Numbered from the stretch's first letter, positions 1-9,029 are shown. The stretch: 21,017 nucleotides of DNA from Priapulus caudatus (GCF_000485595.1 NW_014577107.1:372193-393209); one strand, 5' to 3'. Numbers and translations are program-made. The notes: generated by a model not told the origin, from the sequence alone.

Positions 1-56
<56 letters not shown>

Positions 57-58
57 GC
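1..58. repeat. (GA)n / (GAGC)n microsatellite
   Basis: A pure GA dinucleotide run passes at its right edge into about four GAGC units. The tract is cut by the window edge, so its full length is unknown. It is a homopurine/homopyrimidine mirror repeat, a composition able to form triplex (H-DNA). A similar tract ends the window at the other side. Confidence 0.97.
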
Positions 59-601
59 GAGCCATGCATCCCATGTGAGAGGATAATTTGTTTTTAAAAC
101 ATAAACATGATTTCCTCATAAAAGCTTGTTTGATTTCAGTCTTCGGTTTCATTTAATAAAATCGCAGCTGCACGGTGGAGTTAACTGAACATTCAGTAAT
201 GTCAGCATTAGTAGTTTCCTTTATTTATACTTAAGGAATTCAAATGTAAATGACCTTTAGCAGGCTTTAGGATCTGAGCACCTCGCTAGGAATGTAAATA
301 ACATTATATATGCAGATGTACATTCATCTACGTGCAATGGGACTATAATGAACGCACAGTGTCAAGAACATGTTTATAGTCATATTAACCGTGCTGTGCA
401 GTTGCAGTGTCGCATACCCAATATGAGATAGGTTTGACATCATTTCGCAGAACTATTCCGATTGAAGTATCACCGCTTAATAAAGATCTTCCGTTATTTC
501 TCTTCTCTGAAATTAATTGTCATCTAAGTCAGTCAGGTCAAGCAGGTTGCCTTTCTATTGAGGTGGCCCCTAACGTAGGTTAGTCTGTATTTAATTCGCG
601 T
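59..601 (+). other. Upstream intron sequence, no recognisable element
   Basis: About 540 bases of AT-rich unique-looking DNA lie between the GA tract and the exon acceptor. I searched for an upstream exon encoding the first half of the RRM (a beta1 RNP2-type segment) and saw none. If the exon at 635 is correctly assigned, this is the 3' part of the preceding intron. Confidence 0.5.
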
Positions 602-634
602 ATCTAAGTGGGCCGTGTTCTTGTTTGCTTCCAG
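602..634 (+). promoter_or_regulatory. 3' splice site (acceptor) with pyrimidine-rich tract
   Basis: The segment GTGTTCTTGTTTGCTTCCAG is a T-rich polypyrimidine tract ending in CAG directly before the first conserved codon of the exon. A plausible branch-point is the A of TCTAAG near 606, about 29 bases upstream of the junction; CCTAAC near 569-574 is an alternative about 60 bases upstream. The acceptor position is fixed mainly by where homology to TIA-1 proteins begins, at Ala-Gly-Asn-Asp. Confidence 0.8.
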
Positions 635-730
635 GCTGGCAACGACCCGTACTGTTTTGTTGAGTTTGCTGAACACCAGGCGGCAGCTGCAGCGCTTCTA
701 GCCATGAATAAAAGGCAATGCCTAGGAAAG
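635..730 (+). CDS. Internal exon of a TIA-1/TIAR (Rox8) family RNA-binding protein, RRM1 C-terminal half
   Basis: This 32-codon exon begins AGNDPYCFVEF and ends AMNKRQCLGK. It corresponds to the second half of RRM1 of TIA-1/TIAR proteins: the RNP1 strand (PYCFVEF, with the two aromatic residues that stack on RNA), then alpha-helix 2 (EHQAAAAALLAMN) and the start of the last strand. As recalled, vertebrate TIA1 shares the AGNDPYCFVEF core and Drosophila Rox8 shares the AMNKR segment. Family members bind U-rich RNA; they promote use of weak 5' splice sites, repress translation and nucleate stress granules, acting in nucleus and cytoplasm. The exon is 96 bases, phase 0 at both ends, flanked by CAG at the acceptor and AAAG/GTGAGT at the donor. 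The preceding and following RRM exons are not in the window, so this is a fragment of a gene. An open frame continues past the donor, but conservation stops exactly at the splice site. A retrocopy is unlikely because both splice sites are intact. Confidence 0.9.
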
Positions 731-739
731 GTGAGTACT
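731..739 (+). promoter_or_regulatory. 5' splice site (donor)
   Basis: AAAG/GTGAGTACT closely matches the metazoan donor consensus (MAG/GTRAGT). It falls right after the Gly-Lys codons where family homology ends; in TIA-1 proteins the next residues are a conserved EVKVNWA-like strand, which would be on the next exon. The intron just downstream is not U-rich, so it does not show the U-rich element that TIA-1 proteins bind near weak donors. Confidence 0.85.
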
Positions 740-1044
740 AGTCCCAAACTGCATGCAGCGCCCCCTTCCCACACTCAGGATACCACTGCCACAATGCTAG
801 CACTATTTTTAAAGTGGGCGGAGCTCCGGGGAAATCCAGCAAATCGCAAGCCAACGGCCGCGAAGTCGCCGTCGAACAAAACATTAGAAATTTCTATGAT
901 TTGCATGTTTGTTGGTGGACAAATTTAGATGTTATAAGCTGAATACGCAAAAATGCATCAAAGACAATGTTCGAGAATTAGGTATATTGGCAAGCATCCG
1001 AAAAATTCATGATAAATAATAAATAAACACGTAAACTTAGTTTA
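740..1044. other. Intronic sequence without recognised features
   Basis: About 300 bases of moderately AT-rich DNA follow the donor. I see no exon, tandem repeat or inverted repeat here. Confidence 0.5.
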
Positions 1045-1302
1045 GTAAACAGCGTAATGATTTGAAAGTAGTAAATGGGCGCACTATTTCGTATCACTAT
1101 TTTATTAAATTTCTCATAAAATAATTGTCAGATTTTTAATATCTTTGCAACTTTTATTAGTACAAATCTTATTACATAGGATACGAGTAACGTGGCTGCT
1201 GTAAAACTTGTAGTAAAAAAGCGTTACAAATTGTAACCGAAATCTACTTGTGGCAGTGGTAGATTGAGCCTATGAGCGAGAGCGCCATATGTCGTGGAGT
1301 TT
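1045..1302 (-). repeat. Dispersed repeat, copy A (inverted relative to copy B)
   Basis: Read on the minus strand, this segment aligns nearly end to end with 7107-7374. Both carry, in the same order, CGCTCAT(A/G)GGCTCAATC, CACTGCCACAAGTAGATTTC, TACTCGTATCCTATGTAATA, AAAAGTTGCAAAGATATT and GCGCCCATTTAC. By eye the identity is roughly 90 percent. A third partial copy is at 9700-9855. The family is AT-rich, non-coding and unnamed by me; a non-autonomous transposon or part of a larger element is likely. Confidence 0.88.
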
Positions 1303-1780
1303 GTACTAGTCCTGGATGTAGTCCAGCAGTGCAGAACAAGAGAGGTGGAACCAGAGAGAATGCTTTGAAGTATGTGATGAAATAGAAACGGCAAAAAGCC
1401 TTTTGATATGACAGTGAATTTTAAGCTCACCAGGGGATTCGTTCCATATTGTGGTGAATGCAATGGCAGCATATTTCTGAGGTTATGCAATTCTTTGAAT
1501 AAGAGATGGCTGTCAGGCGTTTTAAGGTATGATAACGTTCAGAATACAAAAAAAAACTATATGTGACAGTTGAATTAATATAATCACGTGGATTTATTCC
1601 GTCTAGCAATGACTGCAGAGGTAACCCAATCAGCTGTCATGCAAATTTTGAATTGGTATTCTGTGGCAAAGTTTGCTGACTGGATGTTCGATAATGTGAC
1701 ACAGCCTTTCATAATTCTTCCTATTTCGCACGTTTCTTTTTGTGATATAGTTATATGGAACTATCCGCTGTATTGCGTAT
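1303..1780. other. Intronic sequence without recognised features
   Basis: No repeat, exon or structured element was recognised. Short open frames on both strands match no family I know. Confidence 0.5.
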
Positions 1781-2150
1781 GTCTCTCATTCTTGCCTGCC
1801 TGTGTATTTATCTATGCCGGCCTACCTCCCCCTTGCTTTCCCATCCTCACGTACTCCTCTGCTCTTTTCCTCACCCCCCCCCCCCCATCGTCTTCATTTC
1901 CATCTGCTTCTTTTCTTGCTTTTTTATCCGTGTTTACCGCTCTCCAACTTCTCTCCTTCTTTCTTCATCCCTCTATACCCCTCTCCCTTTTCTTATCCCT
2001 CTATACCCCTTTCCCCTTTCTTATCTCTCTGTACCTCTCTTCCCTTTCTTATCCCTCTATACCTCTCTTCCCTTTCTCATCCCTCCATACCTTTCTCCCC
2101 TTCCGCATTCCTGCATAGTCCTCTCCCCCTACCTCCCGCGGCGCCTGTCC
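1781..2150. repeat. Pyrimidine-rich tract containing a period-28 minisatellite
   Basis: The + strand is strongly C/T-biased, including a run of about nine or ten C near 1867. Between about 1960 and 2106 a degenerate unit with the core ATCCCTCTATACCTCTCTTC repeats with exact 28-base spacing: cores start near 1967, 1995, 2023, 2051 and 2079. Several overlapping frames stay open through it and give Ser/Pro/Leu-rich translations, which is what a pyrimidine tract produces. It is not a gene. Confidence 0.9.
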
Positions 2151-3363
2151 TGTTCGCGGGTGTGTGCATGCCTGTGCAGCATCCCTGCCGCTGATGACGA
2201 ATATGAGGAGCGCAGTACTAGTAGCATGCGACCGTGCTGGCGGGCATCGAACGGTGGAGTCTGCCTCACACATTAATCCCATGTCAACATGCACGTAGCC
2301 AAGCAGAAGGCAATGCTTCTTGGATTGACCATTCCCTCAGCAATTTGATGGAATCATTTGAAAATTGAACGTCGATCTACAGAAAGGAGGGGAGCATAAA
2401 CTGTCTTCGCGGGCGCCGACTGATTCTTTCGGGGGGGGGATGTTTCCAGCATGCTCGGCTATTACACGAACGATTTTTCTTGGTTTAAAAGATATCCGTT
2501 AAGGGCCGGCATGCGAGGAAATCTTCAAAGAACATGTTATGGATGGCTGACGTCGGTTATTTGCTGGATACGAAGCTTTCTGGATGAAGCCATGATCGAG
2601 GCAAGACCAGCGCGAATTGATTATATATATAGGGAGGTGGGTGCATGTGGTTCTCGCAGTGAAAGTGCGTCACAGCTAAACACGGTCTAGAACATGGAGA
2701 GAGAAACTCAGGAGGAAAAACATAACATTAAATTTCTAATAGCGATACGCCTGATGTGTATACTTTAATTTACACATGAAAAAAATGTTTATAACAACAT
2801 ATACAGTGACTAATATGGGCGTGTAGACCGGATATATAGTTGGTAGTGTACACTGAAATGCGTGCAGGTCGTTGTATTAATAGACGCTGACGTGCCAGAT
2901 ACATGGCGTGCAATAGATATACTAGTTGATTTTCGCAGTCGATACACAATTTACAATTCATTACTGGTCGCGTTCCCCGGCGACAAGTTCTGCCGACTGC
3001 TGAAACAGTGGCGATCACACCGCGTCCGTAGAGTTATCACCGAGTGTCTGCTGGGAGCGCGCTGCTGTAGTAGTGTGGTGCGGCCGCCATGTTACCAGGC
3101 ATGGGGCCAATTCGATTAGGCAGTCCGGACTCTCCAGTCACGAGGCACCAGCCGGAGCGCATGCAGGCAGGCAAGCAGACCCGTGACTCTCTGCCCCTGC
3201 CAGCTGATTGCCTGGCTTCCCGAGCCCCTTCTCTCTCGCTCTCTGTGAGAAGCGCGTGGCCGGCGTGTCTTCGGCGACGAGATTGCCCTTCGCGCTATCG
3301 ATTGTATTGTCTTGCCAAGTGTTTGCCCACGTGGTTCCAAAAGCAATTCCCCCACCCGCCCGC
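2151..3363. other. Intronic sequence without recognised features
   Basis: About 1.2 kb was scanned on both strands. Open frames are short and unrelated to families I know. A CT-rich patch lies near 3225-3245. No tRNA, exon with splice sites, or inverted repeat was recognised. Confidence 0.45.
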
Positions 3364-3628
3364 CAACCTGCGCGCGCGTGTGTACGTGCGTGCGCGCGCG
3401 TGTGTGTTTGCGTACGTGGGTGAGTGCGTGCGTGGGTGATTGCGTGCGTGCGCGGGTGTGCGTGCGTTCATGTGTAAGTGCGTGTGTGGGTGTGTGCGTG
3501 CGCCCGAGTGTGCGCGCACGTGCGTGCGTGCGTGGGTGTGCGTGCATGCATGTGTAAGTGCGTGCGTGTGCGTGCATGCATGTGTAAGTGCGTGCGTCTG
3601 CGTGCATGGATGTGTAAGTGCGTGTGTG

Positions 3629-3660
<32 letters not shown>

Positions 3661-3694
3661 TGCGTGTGCGTGCGTGCGTGCGTGCGTGTGTTTG
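3364..3694. repeat. GTGC/GT minisatellite with a 30-base higher-order unit
   Basis: The tract alternates purine and pyrimidine (GTGCGTGC, GTGTGT, GCGCGC). Within it, ATGTGTAAGTGCGTG recurs with 30-base spacing (starting near 3550, 3580 and 3610), with an older copy near 3470. Open frames on both strands read through it as Cys/Val/Arg-rich or His/Thr/Ala-rich peptides, an artefact of the repeat. Alternating purine-pyrimidine DNA of this kind can adopt the Z form. Confidence 0.95.
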
Positions 3695-4921
3695 AGTGCC
3701 AAGAAGAAGAAGAACGGGAGGGTTGCCGCGCTCCCTGTGGACGCCTCAGAGCGGCGCGTGTCGCCTCGTGCGAGCGGCAGCCTTGGCGGCGCCGTCTTTG
3801 GCGGCATCTTTGCACCTCGAGGTCAACAAGCGGTGCTTCTGCCGGCGGCGTAATTACACGAGAAATGAATGAACATTGACTCCCGCTCCTCGGTTCCCAC
3901 CGTGCGTGAAACCGGCAATGCAGCCGGTAAAATATAAATTACGAAGCAGGGTTTGTATGCGGTCTCGAAAACCTGGTATGAGTATAGCGAGAGCGCAGAG
4001 ACTGCCTTTGCTGCAATATTTGTCGCATCGGCGCGAAAAGCAGAGCGTAAAGGAGATGGTGTAGCAGATTCCATTTTGTAATGATGTATATTTTGCGTTC
4101 CATTGATGGTGGCGTCGCGAAGGTGATAGTTTTTGATGTTACTGCCTAGCTAGGCAGGTTTCTGCGCGTGTTCGAGCGTATGTTTCGGGTGTTGATGAAC
4201 AGTGTGATGTGTATATAGAGCAATCGGACATGAAATAACTCACGCTGAGCATTATACGTTTTCTCAGCGGAGCAAGCTAAAAAGCAATCTGCTTAATATT
4301 GAATCGTCATGCCTGGCTGCGTATGCAGACGTTACTGCAGCTCCACAAATGCAGCTGAGGAAGATGATGATTCTTATACGTGCAAGACTGACAGCGTTTT
4401 CAGATTGATTGCGGGATATTGCAGTAGTAAATCATTGTAGTGGAAGTCTAGCTGTCCGTGCAAATACCAGCGTATATATATGTGTGGCAGTATCTTCCGT
4501 TTTCCAGCATGTGGGTGTCACAGACGCATGGTCGAGTGTGTTGTCATCCCAGTGCACATACATCAACGATAAAAGTATTTGGCAGTGATTATCGTTCGTT
4601 GGTTTTCAGCATACGATTTCCCGTTATTAGAAATTCGTATTATTCAAAAGGTGATAGGTTCCTTGATGTACACCATTACGTTTTATCATACACAGATTTG
4701 TACTGCGCTCAGTAAACGGTGTAGAAATATTTACGCTGTTACCGTGATTTTTTTCTCTGAGCGACTTCCCCCCCCCCCTCCTGCCTCTTAGCAAACCATG
4801 TCCAGATCCGAGCGCATTCGACGGAAAGTGATATCTGTCTGCATGCTGCGCGTAAGTGATTGCATTTTTTTGGGAGTCGTAAAACTGATGCTTTCGTATC
4901 GTACACTTAGTCGGAACATCT
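3695..4921. other. Intronic sequence without recognised genes
   Basis: The region contains a GC-rich patch near 3720-3850 and a C-run near 4769-4778. Open frames are at most about 85 codons outside the repeats and none is recognisable. No splice-flanked conserved exon was seen. Confidence 0.45.
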
Positions 4922-4977
4922 CAGCTCTATGGTGGCCCAGTGACGCCATAGCGATTTTCCGGTGTTTAACAGCAGTT
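4922..4977 (+). repeat. Dispersed repeat E, copy 1
   Basis: This 56-base segment, with core GTGGCCCAGTGACGCCATAG then CGATTTTCCGGTG and AACAGCAGTT, recurs as a near-identical reverse complement at 10309-10362. Differences are one substitution near the left edge and one extra T. AT-rich sequence follows the same side in both copies, which could be a degenerated tail of a short retroelement. That is only a guess, since no RNA polymerase III promoter box is evident. Confidence 0.85.
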
Positions 4978-5822
4978 ATTATTTAAATATAGTGGTGAGT
5001 TAGAGAACTTGCGAGGTTTCTCTTGAGTTTGCTTCGTGTTTCTAAATTGTGTAAATTATATTCTACTCTTGTATTGAACTGGATATTATTTCTACCCTTT
5101 TCCAGTCTATAATTACGTTTAACTATGTATGGGACTCAAGCCTGAGATATACGGTTATCGTATATTTATCTCTCTAAATTGCTTCGCAGAAAGTTGTAAA
5201 TGGGAATGCTGTTTCGTTATGAAATTACAAGAGAAGTATTGTTTGAATTGCGGACAGATAGAAATATCGTATCTGGAGTGATATTTCCGTGTAGGCAGGC
5301 AAAATTGTGAAAAACCGAAAAGGGCTGAATTTGCCGATTTCGTGCGCAATCAAGCTGCCGTCTATCTATCGTAGTTAGTCGACCGCCCCAAGTCGTATGT
5401 TGTTAATGCCGAGCAAACACCGATGGAGAGTAATCAAATTGGAATGATGACCGATGATTTGCGGTTGGTCTAGGGAGTCGGTGCTTCGTGTTTGGCGCAT
5501 ATTAATCTTGATTTAATGGGAAAAAAGCTGCCCATTTATATGCGTATTGCTCCAGACGTTATTAGAGCGCTGAGAAGCAGGTCAGCATGGCGTGTGGTAG
5601 TGTGATGTACGTTGTTGGGAGCGCGCATGGCGATTGATGAATAGCATATTGCTGAATTACACAGAAAATTATCAGCCAACGTCCAATTTCCTGGCGAAAA
5701 CGCATTCCTCGATTCTAAAGAAAGCACGCTTGTGTTAGGAAAGTGCGTTATATGCAAATGCGACCGGCCGTGAAAAGGACCCGAGAAGCCATTGTGGCTT
5801 GCTGTCATGCCGCAAGACAGAC
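4978..5822. other. Intronic sequence without recognised features
   Basis: AT-rich, unique-looking sequence. No conserved exon, tandem repeat or inverted repeat was noticed on either strand. Confidence 0.45.
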
Positions 5823-5862
5823 CGTGCGTGCGTGCGTGCGTGCGCGTGTGTGTGCATGCAGG
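5823..5862. repeat. Short GTGC/GT microsatellite
   Basis: About five GTGC units are followed by GCGTGTGTGTGC and GCATGCAG. It is a short relative of the tract at 3364-3694. Confidence 0.9.
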
Positions 5863-6806
5863 CGGGCGAGCACATTGCGGCATGCATAGGCTTAGCTGAT
5901 AATTCCACTTATCCCGCCTTTGAACCTGCTGTTAGTGGATCCTATTAAAAGTGTGTTTTGATGACTGCATGCCAAATATTTGACGTGGTGATGCGTTATT
6001 TCTGCCGTGTTGACTCGATGAATAATGCATCGCCACATAATCATCGAAATCGTGCCGAGCCATTTGTTAAAAAAACCAAATGTACTTGGCCAATATTTGC
6101 AGGCCGGTTCGTCGTGGTTAACAGTTGTTACAGACCGTTCGTAGGCAGCAGCGAGGGTGATCGGCAGTGTAGCGCTGGAGTTGACATTTCCGGCCAACCG
6201 TGTTTCTATTCGATTTACATCTGCGGGCTAACTGAAGCACATAATTAAGCTCGCGGCCCTCGCTCTGAATAGAAACAAGTTAAAATTTGCGATTCCGTCT
6301 CGGACGTGACTCGAGAGACCTGAATAGCTAAGGAGAATGGCGAGAAGTTTTACCCTCCCCGAAGTGGCAGCCAAACGTTGACGGTGGGCCGCGGGAACGC
6401 GTATGCTAATACTACGGCGTGCGGCATGGGGATTGCGGGGGTGGGCAGAATTGAACATTTCTGTGGGCTCGCCAACGATGGCTGTGTGGAGGTTGCACGT
6501 CGAGCATTTAAATAATTTATATCGCTATAAACGTTGCGGCGAGAATGCGCCTCGTTAAGTGTGATTCATGTTTCCTCTAAGTACGCTCTCTTTTCGCGCA
6601 AGCTTTTACTCTGGGCTTAGTTTTACGATTGTTGGAGTCAGTGGGCGTACTGTCGTTTGCGTACTTGACTGAAATGGCCGAAGATTTGCATGAGACAGTG
6701 AATGCATTGGGCATGCATGCATATGGGGGCATCGCAACTGGCGGGCACTGTACTGTGCACTGGATGTGTGCAGAGGTTACAGCAACGCCATAGCACCATA
6801 ACCATA
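5863..6806. other. Intronic sequence without recognised features
   Basis: The longest open frame is 96 codons (5958-6248, + strand) and resembles nothing I know. GCATGCATGCATATG near 6711-6725 is a small palindromic run. No other structure was recognised. Confidence 0.45.
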
Positions 6807-7094
6807 CTATCCCCCGGGCGTGAAGGGAGGTTACCACAACGTGGCAGCACTAGTGTTAGGATTAGGGTTAGGGTCAGGGTTAGGGTTAGGGTTAGGGTTT
6901 TTGCATCATGATATCTGTCCCCACACCATAGATTAATTTTTGTGGATCACAGAACCTATATATAGTGCTCCGAGATATATATGTTTAGTGTTAGGGTTAG
7001 CGTTGGAGGTGGTGGGGAGCGTTACCGGATGAGTAATGATTTTGAAGTATACGTCAACTGTATCACGTGACCCTCCCTCCACGCCCGGGGGATA
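6807..7094. mobile_element. Foldback-like element enclosing TTAGGG repeats
   Basis: The left arm 6807-6830 reads CTATCCCCCGGGCGTGAAGG then GAGG. The right arm 7071-7094 reads as its reverse complement with one mismatch, A versus G. The arms enclose about 240 bases containing telomere-type repeats (6855-6900 and a degenerate pair near 6983-7001). The right arm sits 12 bases from the start of dispersed-repeat copy B, so the two may belong to one composite insertion. No clear target duplication was found. Confidence 0.6.
6855..6900 (+). repeat. Interstitial telomeric repeat (TTAGGG)n
   Basis: Seven hexamers in register (GTTAGG, ATTAGG, GTTAGG, GTCAGG, then three GTTAGG) plus a partial unit make up this tract, with two diverged units. 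TTAGGG is the telomere repeat of vertebrates and of many other animals, while most arthropods use TTAGG, so this argues mildly against an insect host. Confidence 0.93.
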
Positions 7095-7106
7095 GCAACA
7101 CCCCTC

Positions 7107-7434
7107 AAACTCCACGACAGATGGTGCTCTCGCTCATGGGCTCAATCTACCACTGCCACAAGTAGATTTCGGTTACAATTTGTAATGCTTTTTTACTACA
7201 CGTTTTACAGCAGGCACGTTACTCGTATCCTATGTAATAAGATTTGGACTAATAAAAGTTGCAAAGATATTAAAAATCCGACCGTTATTTCATAACAAAT
7301 TTGATAAAATAGTGATACGAAATAGTACGCGATTGTGCGCCCATTTACCTCTTTCAAATCATACGCTGTTTACGAATCTCCATTCGCTGGACGATCGGCA
7401 GCCCGGATATCCACGCGAAGCGCGAAAAACGCAG
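7107..7434 (+). repeat. Dispersed repeat, copy B (longest copy)
   Basis: The core 7107-7374 matches copy A in inverted orientation; about 7236-7386 matches copy C (9700-9855) in inverted orientation. The 3' extension 7389-7432, with CGGCAGCCCGGAT and CGCGAAGCGC followed by AAAAACGC, is repeated at 10203-10247. It therefore carries both segments that appear separately elsewhere and is the best template for a consensus. No open frame of note is present. Confidence 0.87.
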
Positions 7435-7497
7435 CGTAGCGGCACACTAACACAACTATGCTGCACTCATTCAATCACCTTCAACGGGATTACATAA

Positions 7498-8019
7498 GGC
7501 GCGTTCACACGGACGTTTTTGGCCCGAGCCTAATTATGCCTGTGCCAGATTTGACTTGAGCCGAGCGTTCACACGGACGGTTTTTCGGCCCGTGCCAATT
7601 TGGCACGAGCCAATTTGGTCCCATCGAAAACGTCGGACCAGGCCCGAGCCAAATTTTAACACCAGCTTTCGGCGAGCGGTAGAGCGGTAGAATCGGTTGA
7701 GCGGTAGATGCCGCGAGTGCCGAACGTGTACTTTGACGAAATAAAGTCCAAAACAGTATAAAAATTCGTTTTCAAAATTCAAGATTGATAATTGTACTTG
7801 GAACAGAAGTAAACACTCTAAATCGTACACAATGCCATCTCGCAACATACTGCCAAAGTATCTGTGAGATATTTGTGCAATAAAATTTATTTGAATTTGA
7901 CAGACAGTATTCACTTGCGTACGTGTGAACGCTCCGACTCAAACCCGCCCGAGCCAAATTTGGCCTGAACCAAATTTAGCCCATTTGGCTCGAGCCAAAC
8001 CATGATCGTGTGAACGCGG
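7498..8019. mobile_element. MITE with doubled GCGTTCACACG terminal motifs
   Basis: The left end carries CGCGTTCACACG at 7500-7511 and the right end its reverse complement at 8008-8019. Each end holds a second internal copy in the same orientation as its terminus: GCGTTCACAC at 7565-7574 and its complement at 7923-7932. Between them are several GCCCGAGCCAAATTTGG-like segments, also inverted between the ends. The trinucleotide TAA lies just outside both ends (7495-7497 and 8020-8022), a candidate 3-base target duplication. TAA/TTA duplications are typical of PIF/Harbinger elements, but the ends do not align perfectly outside the 12-base core, so the superfamily is uncertain. No transposase frame is present; a minus-strand open frame of 126 codons inside it matches no family I know. 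Confidence 0.75.
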
Positions 8020-8260
8020 TAATAGAAGCGGAATTGTCCGCGCAAACTGAATTGAGCAGTTCTGGCGATTGCACGACGGGTTTGATTACCCAGGTAGCTA
8101 GACATTTTCTAGAAATGCTCGTAATGTTTTGTTCGCTACGTACTCGGCGCACTTGGTTTGCTGTAAAAAACGCAGTTCAACTTTGTTGTTTGTTTGTTTT
8201 TGTTGATCAGTGTAGTACATATGGTGTGCGATAGATGGCGCAACGAAGCTATATGTATAG
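8020..8260. other. Spacer between mobile elements
   Basis: About 240 bases of unassigned sequence. No repeat or exon was recognised. Confidence 0.45.
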
Positions 8261-8526
8261 TAGACTGGTACCCGTTTGCCACCTTGACTCCGGCATATAT
8301 CCTTCGCTACACTGACGTAGTGTAGCGTGTCGAACTCTCCACCGGGTACCAGTCTATATGCATATAGCCTGCCTCGTATCCTGCAGCTCGGCCGGCTATA
8401 ACCGGCTATAACCGGCCTAACGGCTAGACTCGTACCCTGTCGACAGTTGCACACGCTACACTAACTAACTTCAGTGTAGCGAAGGATACTTGCCCGAGTG
8501 AAGGTGGCGAACAGGTACCAGTCTAG
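8261..8526. mobile_element. Nested palindromic (foldback) element
   Basis: Two units of about 100 bases, 8261-8356 and 8424-8526, are inverted copies of each other around a centre holding CCGGCTATAACCGGCTATAA. Each unit is itself palindromic: TAGACTGGTACC at one edge and GGTACCAGTCTA at the other, with CGCTACACTGA and its inverse TAGTGTAGCG inside. Shared blocks include GCCACCTT, TATCCTTCGCTACACTGA and TAGTGTAGCGTGT. The first unit can thus fold alone and the two units can also pair with each other. It has no coding capacity. No certain target duplication was found, though GCTATA occurs close to both sides. Confidence 0.82.
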
Positions 8527-8753
8527 CTATAACCCCCCAAACTGCGTCCAGCGCCCGTTCGCGATTATTTTTTGCGTTAACGCGTCAGCGCTCGCTATGC
8601 GTATTGGGAATGCTTGCGTCACAGGTCAACAGAGATGGTGGTGTCCCCATAAACACTCTTTATACCCCCTTCACATACATGGATTTTTCTTACGAGTCCT
8701 TACGGATCGCACAATTCGTAAAAGTACACGGATCCTTACGATTTGGCTACTTT

Positions 8754-9029
8754 TACGAGCGATTTACGTGTTATTACGAGCTATTTACGATTTATTACGG
8801 ATTATTACGAGTTATTACGATGTATTTACGGCGAAATTCCACAATTTGTTAAGAGTTGTCACGGATAACTACGAGCAACTTACGAGCATTTTACGAGCTT
8901 TTTACGGATTGTTACGGATATATTACGGAATGTTACGATTTATCGAAGCTTTTACGTGTTAGTTACGACCTGTTTACGTGTTGTTACGAGTAGGTACGAG
9001 TTAGTTATGAGTATTTACTAGTCCTTACG
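8754..9029 (+). repeat. Left-arm phased TTACG(A/G/T) array of the MITE
   Basis: TACG cores start at 8754, 8765, 8775, 8786, 8796, 8806, 8816 and 8827. Degenerate cores follow near 8850 and 8860. The array then runs 8870, 8881, 8892, 8903, 8913, 8924, 8934, 8953, 8964, 8975, 8985, 8995, degenerate sites at 9006 and 9016, and 9026. Steps are 10 or 11 bases except for skipped or decayed positions. From 8870 to 9026 there are 15 steps in 156 bases, 10.4 per step. All motifs are on the + strand. Confidence 0.93.

Noticed and set aside
731-928. Continuation of the open frame past the TIA1-like exon
   Set aside because: Homology ends exactly at a consensus donor (AAAG/GTGAGT); the later codons have no resemblance to the RRM, so this is intron readthrough.
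3116-3879. Several overlapping 100-170 codon open frames on both strands
   Set aside because: They arise from the GTGC/GT repeat, giving His/Thr/Arg/Ala or Cys/Val/Arg runs in every frame. No protein signal.
7534-7914. 126-codon minus-strand open frame
   Set aside because: Lies wholly inside the MITE at 7498-8019 and has no transposase motif; a chance frame.
8498-8962. 154-codon open frame with repeated Leu-Leu-Arg-Ile/Ala-Tyr segments
   Set aside because: The repeats in the protein follow the 10-11 base DNA motif array, not a codon period; the DNA-level phasing explains it fully and there is no conserved domain.
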